Assembly: GCA_964473045.1 (NCBI GenBank)
Contig: CAYYMX010000047.1
Location: 1 to 10,867, forward strand
From: CAYYMX01 sp964473045
GTDB lineage: Bacteria; Pseudomonadota; Alphaproteobacteria; Methylaequorales; Methylaequoraceae
DNA length: 10,867 nucleotides
Direction of reading: 5' to 3'
Shown here: positions 5,627-10,867 of the stretch, piece by piece
Numbering within the stretch: the first letter of the stretch is position 1
Layout: every line of letters starts with the position of its first letter
Translations under genes and position numbers: made by a program
Notes under the pieces: model-generated
Database searches by the model: none
Told to the model about the DNA's origin: nothing
The model's input: only the letters and a program-made list of their open reading frames with translations

Positions 5627-7026
5627 ATGAGAAATAACAGAATTTTAAATATACAGCAAGTATTAGAGTCAGAAGATATGTTTATTAAAAAAAACTCGCT
5701 AAAAAAAATTTTAAGGATTGCTGGAGAGAAAATTGCCAGTTACATTATAAAAAACTACAAAAAAAAAAAATACTTTTTATTTGTGGCCCTGGAAATAATG
5801 GGAATGATGGGATAATTGCCTCGGAGTTTTTAAAAAAAAATAAAATAAAATCAAGTATATTTTTAATAGCTAATGAAATTAAAAAAAAATGGGATTTCAA
5901 GTTGAAAAATCTTTTTAAGACTCACGACATAATAGTTGACTGTATTTTTGGCATAGGTCTAAATAAAGAAGTTAGAAAAAACTATAAAAAAATTATAAAA
6001 TTAATTAATCAATCAAAAAAAGTAAAAGTGTCAATAGATATGCCAAGTGGGATAAATGGTAATACTGGAGAAATAAATAGTATAGCTGTTAAATCAAATA
6101 TTACGCTTGTAATGGGTTTTTTTAAACCTGCACATTTTTTATTACCTGCTAAAATTCTTTGCGGTGAAATAATTCTTTTAAATTTAGGGTTATCAATTCC
6201 TAAAAAATGTATTCCGGAGATTCGTTTGATTACGCCAAGTTATTTTAAAAAGAATCTTCCAAAATATGATCTCAATGTCCACAAATATACCAAAGGTCAC
6301 ACAATGGTTATTGGAGGTAAAATGCCTGGTGCGTCAAGGCTAGTTGCTTTGTCTTCAAGAAAAATAGGATGTGGTTTGTCAACAATATCTGTAGAAAAGA
6401 GAAGTATGAAGTTTTATTCTGGGATTGAGCCTGGAACTATTTTGAAGGAATTTAATTTACAAAACTTAAATGAAAAGATTGATGTGCTTGTAATTGGTCC
6501 CGGTCTTGGAAAAAACTTTAGCAGACAAAAAATACTTCAAATGATTAAGTTTTTTTCTGGCCCAATTATTATTGATGCAGATGCAATAAGTGTTTTTCAA
6601 AAAGGTAAGAAAGAATTTTATAATGTTTTGAAATCTAAAAATAATATAATTTTGACACCACACGAAGGGGAATTTAAAAGAGTTTTTAATCTCATGTCTG
6701 TTGATAAAGTTTCTAGATGTTTAGAGGCATCAAGAATGATTTCTAACGTAGTTATTCTCAAGGGTAATGATTCGGTGATAGCCTTTCCAGATGGAAAAGT
6801 TTGGATTAATAACAATGCTAGGATTTCGCTTGCCACTGCTGGTTCGGGAGATATTCTTTGCGGAATTATTGCAGGTTTTTTAGCGCAAAAAATGAAATTT
6901 GAGTATGCAGTGGTAGCAAGCGTTTGGATTCACGGTGCATTATCTCATATTAATCAAAGTGTAATTGTTGAAGATTTTGTAAGAACTATTCCTTCAGTTC
7001 TAGCATCATTAAAAAATAATAATTGA
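5627..7026 (+). CDS. nnr: Bifunctional NAD(P)H-hydrate epimerase/dehydratase, frame broken at A12 tract
   Basis: This gene repairs damaged NAD(P)H: the N-terminal YjeF domain epimerises R- to S-NAD(P)HX, and the C-terminal ribokinase-like domain dehydrates S-NAD(P)HX using ADP or ATP. The first frame (5627-5815) gives ILNIQQVLESEDMF and AGEKIASYIIKNY, then is shifted inside an A12 run (5759-5770) and stops at TAA. The -1 frame from 5770 continues exactly where expected: ILFICGPGNNGNDG (NAD(P)HX-binding loop), DCIFGIGL, SIDMPSGING. The dehydratase domain follows: VIGGKMPGASRL, VLVIGPGLG, IIIDADAIS, ILTPHEGEF, and the catalytic TAGSGDILCGIIAGFLA with its GSGD. One extra A would restore a full-length protein. 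The downstream half has only a weak TTG (5902) as its own start, which would truncate the epimerase domain. Read as one gene; whether it is functional is open. Confidence 0.9.
5759..5770 (+). repeat. A12 homopolymer at the nnr frame break
   Basis: Twelve consecutive A between CTAC and TACTTTT. Coding in the upstream frame enters at 5759 (four Lys codons) and leaves in the wrong phase; family-conserved sequence resumes in the -1 phase, with ATA at 5770-5772. A run of 13 A would keep the frame. Such a tract is prone to replication, transcription and sequencing slippage. Confidence 0.95.
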
Positions 7027-7038
7027 TTTAAAATCAAT
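7022..7038. terminator. AT-only-stem inverted repeat after nnr, weak terminator candidate
   Basis: ATTGATTT and AAATCAAT form a perfect 8 nt inverted repeat around one A, overlapping the nnr stop codon, with a T6 run a few bases downstream (7046-7051). The stem is nearly all A-T (one G-C pair) and the T-run is not adjacent, so termination would be weak at best. It may instead be chance palindromy in AT-rich DNA. Confidence 0.25.
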
Positions 7039-7064
7039 AATGTTGTTTTTTATTATTTTATTTT

Positions 7065-7149
<85 letters not shown>

Positions 7150-7150
7150 T

Positions 7151-7155
7151 AGAGG
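7151..7155 (+). promoter_or_regulatory. Ribosome-binding site of tig, abutting the tRNA 3' end
   Basis: AGAGG begins one base after the encoded CCA of tRNA-Leu and lies 4 nt before the tig ATG. There is no room for an independent promoter between the tRNA and tig, so tig must be read from a transcript that starts upstream of, or within, the tRNA. Confidence 0.65.
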
Positions 7156-7159
7156 TTTT

Positions 7160-8482
7160 ATGAAGGTAGAAGAGATAAAAAATAAAGACTTAGATATTGA
7201 ATGGAAAGTAACCATTCCTTCAAACAATATTGATACTGAGTTGGAAAAAAAATACTTGGAAATTTTAAACAATGTAAAAATACCTGGTTTTAGACCAGGG
7301 AAAATACCAATTGATGTAATTAAAAAAAGATATGCAAAATCAGTAATTCCTGATGTTATCGATAGAATTATTAATGAAAAACTTAAAGAAGAAATAACTA
7401 AAAAGAAAATAAAACCTTCGGTTCAACCACAAGTAAAGATTGAAAACTATGAAGAAGGTAAAGATCTAGTATTCAACGTAAATTTTCAAATAATGCCAAA
7501 AATTGATGATATTGATTTTAAAAAAATTAAACTTGAAAAATCAATTCTTAAAGTGTCAGTTAATGATATTCAGAATACAATGAATGATCTTGCTAAAAAA
7601 CATGAAAGGTTTATTCCATTACCCCGTCCAAGAAAATCAAAGATATCTGATTTGATCTTATTTGACTATGAAGGAAAAATTGGTGGAAAGGATTTTGAAA
7701 GTAATTCAGGAAAGGATGAAACTGTTGTGTTAGGTTCGCAAAAATATATTCCTGGATATGAAGAGCAAATGGTTGGACTTGGAGTAAATGACTCTAAGGA
7801 AATTGAAGTTACGTTTCCCGCAGATTATAGAATAAAAAAAATAGCTGGTAAAAAAGCAAAGTTTCAGATTAAAATAAAAGATATTCAGGAAAAGGTTGAG
7901 AATGTTCCTGTTGATGATCAACTTGCTAAAGAACTTGGAGAAAAGGATTTAGTAACTTTGAAAGAAAAAATTCAAGAAAAAATGAAAGCTGATTTCAATA
8001 ACTTATCAATGTTAAAGATGAGAAGAGAAGCATCCGAAGAGTTGATTAAAAAATGTAATTTTAAAATTCCCACCAAAATGATTGATCAGGAAGCAGAATT
8101 TCTTAAAAAGCAGTCAGTTGAAAAAAAAGATACTGAAATACAAAAGATGGCTTCTCGAAGAGTTAAACTTGGCTTAATAATAAACTCAATAGGAGAGGAA
8201 AATAATGTTTTAGTTGAAAATTCTGATTTAACAAAGGTTATTGTTGAAGAGGCCAAAAAATATCCAGGAAGAGAAAAAGAAGTTGTTGATTTTTATAAAA
8301 CCAATCCATCTATGATGAGCAATCTTAGAGGTGTGGCTCTTGAGGAAAAGGTTATGAACTTTGTTGTTAACAGTTGCATGAAAAGCAATGTTGAATGCAC
8401 TATGGATGATTTGTTTAAATCAGATTTTTTAAAGCAGGAAAAAGAAACTATATCAGCTAATAAAAAGGAGAAAAAAAAATGA
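7160..8482 (+). CDS. tig: Trigger factor, ribosome-associated chaperone and prolyl isomerase
   Basis: A 440 aa protein with the three trigger-factor domains. The ribosome-binding N-domain (1 to about 115) has the signature GFRPGKIP at 43-50, which docks at ribosomal protein L23. The FKBP-type PPIase domain (about 160-245) shows DLILFDYEGKIGGKDF, ETVVLGSQKYIPGYEEQMVG and VTFPADYR. The C-terminal helical chaperone arms run from about 250 to 420, followed by a Lys-rich tail (ETISANKKEKKK). Length is normal for the family. It holds nascent chains at the ribosome exit tunnel. The ATG at 7160 is set by AGAGG 4 nt upstream. The stop overlaps the clpP start (ATGA), so the two are translationally coupled, which is the usual tig-clpP-clpX order. 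Confidence 0.96.
   Translation: MKVEEIKNKDLDIEWKVTIPSNNIDTELEKKYLEILNNVKIPGFRPGKIPIDVIKKRYAKSVIPDVIDRIINEKLKEEITKKKIKPSVQPQVKIENYEEGKDLVFNVNFQIMPKIDDIDFKKIKLEKSILKVSVNDIQNTMNDLAKKHERFIPLPRPRKSKISDLILFDYEGKIGGKDFESNSGKDETVVLGSQKYIPGYEEQMVGLGVNDSKEIEVTFPADYRIKKIAGKKAKFQIKIKDIQEKVENVPVDDQLAKELGEKDLVTLKEKIQEKMKADFNNLSMLKMRREASEELIKKCNFKIPTKMIDQEAEFLKKQSVEKKDTEIQKMASRRVKLGLIINSIGEENNVLVENSDLTKVIVEEAKKYPGREKEVVDFYKTNPSMMSNLRGVALEEKVMNFVVNSCMKSNVECTMDDLFKSDFLKQEKETISANKKEKKK
8467..8470 (+). promoter_or_regulatory. Shine-Dalgarno site of clpP inside the end of tig
   Basis: GGAG, within AAAGGAG in the tig C-terminal Lys codons, lies 8 nt before the clpP ATG at 8479. It confirms this clpP start, which overlaps the tig TGA. 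Confidence 0.7.
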
Positions 8483-9093
8483 GTTCATTAATTCCAATTG
8501 TTGTAGAGCAAACCAATAGAGGTGAAAGGTCATACGATATATTCTCTAGATTGTTAAAGGAGAGAATAGTTTTTTTAACTGGTGAGATTACTGACGCTAT
8601 TTCAAGTCTTATTTGTGCTCAATTATTATTTTTAGAATCTGAAAATCCAAAAAAAGATATTTTTTTTTATATAAACTCACCCGGAGGAGTTATTTCATCT
8701 GGTTTAGCTATTTATGATACTATGCAATACATTAAGCCTGATATTTCAACCGTATGCATTGGGCAAGCCGCTAGTATGGGCTCACTCTTGTTAGCTGCTG
8801 GGAAGAAAGAAAAACGTTTTAGTTTGCCTCACTCTAGGGTTATGACTCATCAACCTAGTGGAGGTGTTCAAGGTCAGGCTTCTGACATAGAAATTCACGC
8901 AAAAGAGATAATAAATTTAAAAAAAAAGCTAAACAAAATATATGAGAAACATACTAATCAATCAATAAATACTATTGAAAAAATGATGGATAGAGACTAT
9001 TTTATGAGTGCAGAAGAAGCAAAAAAGTTTGGATTAATTGACAAAGTTGTTTCGGAAAGGCCTAAAATTGTAGAAAGTAAAGAAAAAAAATAA
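8479..9093 (+). CDS. clpP: ATP-dependent Clp protease proteolytic subunit ClpP
   Basis: A 204 aa serine protease that forms the double-heptamer chamber of ClpXP. The catalytic triad is visible by alignment to E. coli ClpP: Ser99 in GQAASMGSLLLAAG (95-108), His124 in VMTHQPSGG (121-129), and Asp173 in DRDYFMSAEEA. INSPGGVISSGLAIYDTM (65-82) is the oxyanion-hole and substrate-binding segment. The N-terminal MSSLIPIVVEQTNRGERSYD matches the usual short propeptide and axial loop. Length is typical. Its ATG overlaps the tig TGA by 4 nt with a good Shine-Dalgarno site, and clpX follows after 64 nt. Confidence 0.98.
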   Translation: MSSLIPIVVEQTNRGERSYDIFSRLLKERIVFLTGEITDAISSLICAQLLFLESENPKKDIFFYINSPGGVISSGLAIYDTMQYIKPDISTVCIGQAASMGSLLLAAGKKEKRFSLPHSRVMTHQPSGGVQGQASDIEIHAKEIINLKKKLNKIYEKHTNQSINTIEKMMDRDYFMSAEEAKKFGLIDKVVSERPKIVESKEKK

Positions 9094-9157
9094 TTTAGGA
9101 TAATTTGGAATAAAGGTTGCAGTAATTTAAATTCTTTGAAAGTATGTTAGTTATATA

Positions 9158-10417
9158 ATGACCGAAAGTAAAAATAACAAGAATACACTCTTTTGTAGCT
9201 TTTGTGGAAAGAGTCAGCATGAAGTTAGAAAACTTATAGCAGGCCCAACTGTGTTTATTTGTGATGAATGCGTTGAACTTTGCATGGATATTATCCGTGA
9301 AGAGAATAAAGATCTTCCATCACCAAAAACACCTAATGTTGAAACTCCAAAAGAGCTTTATAATCTTCTGAATGATTATGTGGTTGGGCAAGATGATGCA
9401 AAAAAAATATTGTCTGTTGCCGTCCATAATCACTATAAGAGAATTGATAATATCTCTGTAAATTCTGATGTTGAGCTCACCAAATCAAATATTCTTCTTG
9501 TTGGACCAACAGGCTCTGGAAAGACTCTTTTGGCGGAGACTTTAGCTAGAATTATAGACGTGCCTTTCACAATGGCGGATGCAACAACATTAACTGAAGC
9601 TGGGTATGTTGGTGAAGATGTTGAAAATATAATTTTGAAACTATTGCAAGCGTCTGATTATAATGTTGAAAGAGCCCAAAGGGGGATTGTCTATATTGAT
9701 GAGGTTGATAAAATTAGTAGAAAATCTGATAATCCTTCTATAACACGTGACGTTTCTGGAGAAGGTGTGCAACAAGCTTTACTAAAGATAATGGAAGGAA
9801 CAGTTGCTTCTGTACCTCCCCAAGGAGGTAGAAAACATCCCCAACAAGATTTCCTTCAAGTTGATACCACTAATATTTTGTTTATATGTGGTGGAGCTTT
9901 TGCTGGTATCGATAAAATAATTTCTGCGAGAGGAGATTCTTCTAGTATGGGTTTTGAGGCAGAAGTGAAACATAAATCTGAAAATAATATGGGTGAGATA
10001 CTAAAAAAACTTGAAACAGAAGATCTTTTAAAGTTTGGTTTGATTCCTGAGTTTGTTGGTAGACTTCCTGTAATAGCTACTCTTGACGACCTTAAAAAAT
10101 CTGATTTAATTGAGATTCTTATGAAACCAAAAAATGCTCTAATTAAACAATATAGAAAACTATTTTCATTTGAGAATGTTAAGCTTGAATTTACTGATGA
10201 TGCGATTAAGTTACTTGCTAAGAAAGCACTTGAAAAAAACACGGGTGCTAGAGGTTTAAGATCAATTCTTGAGAATATTTTGTTAGACACTATGTTTGAA
10301 TTGCCTGGAATTGGGGGAGTTAATGAGATTGTAGTTAATTCTGAAGTTATTCAAAAAAACACAAAACCACTTTATATATACGATAAATCAGATAAGATTA
10401 TAAATAAAAAAGCATAG
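9158..10417 (+). CDS. clpX: ATP-dependent unfoldase ClpX
   Basis: A 419 aa AAA+ ATPase that unfolds tagged proteins and threads them into ClpP. The N-terminal zinc-binding domain has Cys13, Cys16, Cys35 and Cys38 (FCSFCGKSQ, FICDECVELC). Walker A is GPTGSGKT (116-123), Walker B is IVYIDE (177-182), the pore loop is GYVGED (149-154), and the RKH loop is at 225-227. Sensor-2 is GARGLRS (363-369). The ClpP-docking loop carries MGF (264-266) where IGF is common. Length is normal. No clear Shine-Dalgarno site precedes the ATG. The gene is 64 nt after clpP, and its TAG stop overlaps the lon GTG by one base. Confidence 0.98.
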   Translation: MTESKNNKNTLFCSFCGKSQHEVRKLIAGPTVFICDECVELCMDIIREENKDLPSPKTPNVETPKELYNLLNDYVVGQDDAKKILSVAVHNHYKRIDNISVNSDVELTKSNILLVGPTGSGKTLLAETLARIIDVPFTMADATTLTEAGYVGEDVENIILKLLQASDYNVERAQRGIVYIDEVDKISRKSDNPSITRDVSGEGVQQALLKIMEGTVASVPPQGGRKHPQQDFLQVDTTNILFICGGAFAGIDKIISARGDSSSMGFEAEVKHKSENNMGEILKKLETEDLLKFGLIPEFVGRLPVIATLDDLKKSDLIEILMKPKNALIKQYRKLFSFENVKLEFTDDAIKLLAKKALEKNTGARGLRSILENILLDTMFELPGIGGVNEIVVNSEVIQKNTKPLYIYDKSDKIINKKA

Positions 10418-10867
10418 TGACAAATTTCAAAGACCCTTTTTGTATCCTTCCCTTAAGGGATATAGTTGTTTTTCCTAATATGATTGTGCCACTCTTTGTA
10501 GGTAGGGCCAAATCAATCAAAGCTCTAGAGTTTGCTGAAAAAAATGAGAAGGAAATTTTTTTAGTGGCTCAAAGGGATGCAAATATTGATGATCCTGACA
10601 AAAATGATATTTATAATTTTGGAACTGTTGGTTCTATCTTGCAACTTTTAAGACTTCCTGATGGAACAGTAAAAGTTTTAGTTGAAGGGATGGAAAGAGC
10701 TAAAATTTCTCATTTTCTAGAAAATGATGATTTTTTTGAAGCTTACCTAGATTCAGTTGATGAAAATAAATTTGATGATGATAAAGAAGTCAATGCTTTA
10801 TCTAGAACAGCTATTAACCAATTTGAAAATAATGGTTCTGTGGCAGCTATTGTATTGGATGATGCTG
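10417..10867 (+). CDS. lon: ATP-dependent protease Lon, N-terminal part (runs off window)
   Basis: About 150 codons of the Lon N-terminal substrate-recognition domain are present; the AAA+ and Ser/Lys protease domains would lie beyond the right edge. The start is GTG at 10417-10419, sharing its G with the clpX TAG stop (TAGTG). The protein reads TNFKDPFCILPLRDIVVFPN then MIVPLFVGRAKSIKALEFA, the family signature LPLRD-x-V-x-FP-x-M-x-x-PL-x-VGR. The next ATG (the Met in PNMIVPL) would cut this signature, so GTG is preferred. FLVAQRD and FGTVGSILQLLRLPDGTVKVL (in two stretches) continue the domain. It completes the tig-clpP-clpX-lon cluster and is probably co-translated with clpX. Confidence 0.95.
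   Translation, partial: MTNFKDPFCILPLRDIVVFPNMIVPLFVGRAKSIKALEFAEKNEKEIFLVAQRDANIDDPDKNDIYNFGTVGSILQLLRLPDGTVKVLVEGMERAKISHFLENDDFFEAYLDSVDENKFDDDKEVNALSRTAINQFENNGSVAAIVLDDA

Noticed and set aside
6466..6836. Two overlapping minus-strand ORFs (65 and 72 codons) within nnr
   Set aside because: They lie opposite the conserved dehydratase domain and show no family signature.
5902..7026. Separate gene starting at TTG 5902
   Set aside because: The conserved epimerase sequence ILFICGPGNNGNDG lies upstream in the same frame (from 5770), so this is the rest of the frame-broken nnr rather than an independent gene.
9136..9159. TTGAAA ... TATAAT as a clpX promoter
   Set aside because: The spacer is only 12 nt and the TATAAT overlaps the clpX ATG, so transcription would start inside the gene.
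9856..10290. Minus-strand ORF of 144 codons within clpX
   Set aside because: Shadow of clpX on the opposite strand; Ser/Leu/Phe-rich with no motif, and the plus-strand protein is unmistakable.

Overview
The window is a low-G+C, gene-dense bacterial chromosome segment. The run nnr, tRNA-Leu(UAG), tig, clpP, clpX, lon is an order I associate with Alphaproteobacteria. Short spacers, overlapping gene ends, many long A/T homopolymers, Lys/Asn/Ile-rich proteins and sulfur-oxidation genes fit a streamlined, probably marine or free-living, alphaproteobacterium. The lineage is an inference. No transposase, integrase, phage gene or CRISPR array was seen, so this looks like core genome.

Left part (1-930): a hypothetical ORF that may begin before the window is followed by minus-strand small genes. 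These are a possible 44-51 aa ORF, a 70 aa DUF2798-type two-helix membrane protein, and a 52 aa one-helix protein (770-928) with a strong Shine-Dalgarno site.

Region 1022-2782: a stand-alone cyclic-nucleotide-binding-fold protein and a class I SAM methyltransferase lie on the plus strand. They converge on trmL (tRNA wobble 2'-O-methyltransferase), which follows a 60 aa orphan on the minus strand.

Region 2862-5473: a soxC/soxD-like pair encodes a periplasmic molybdenum sulfite/sulfane dehydrogenase and its short single-haem cytochrome c. It converges with, and overlaps, bioB (biotin synthase).

Region 5627-10867: a fused NAD(P)H-hydrate epimerase/dehydratase gene has its reading frame broken exactly at a run of 12 A. 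Then comes tRNA-Leu(UAG), with only 10 nt to the trigger factor start. The protein-quality-control cluster follows: tig overlaps clpP by 4 nt, then clpX, then lon, which starts at a GTG overlapping the clpX stop and runs off the window. Together these genes fold nascent chains (Tig) and degrade unfolded or tagged proteins (ClpXP, Lon).

The most notable item is the A12-interrupted nnr gene. It may be a sequencing error, a young pseudogene, or a gene kept functional by polymerase or ribosome slippage. The other items are a soxCD pair without other sox genes nearby, a set of tiny membrane proteins, and a tRNA whose 3' end nearly abuts the tig ribosome-binding site. No clearly new multi-gene system was found.
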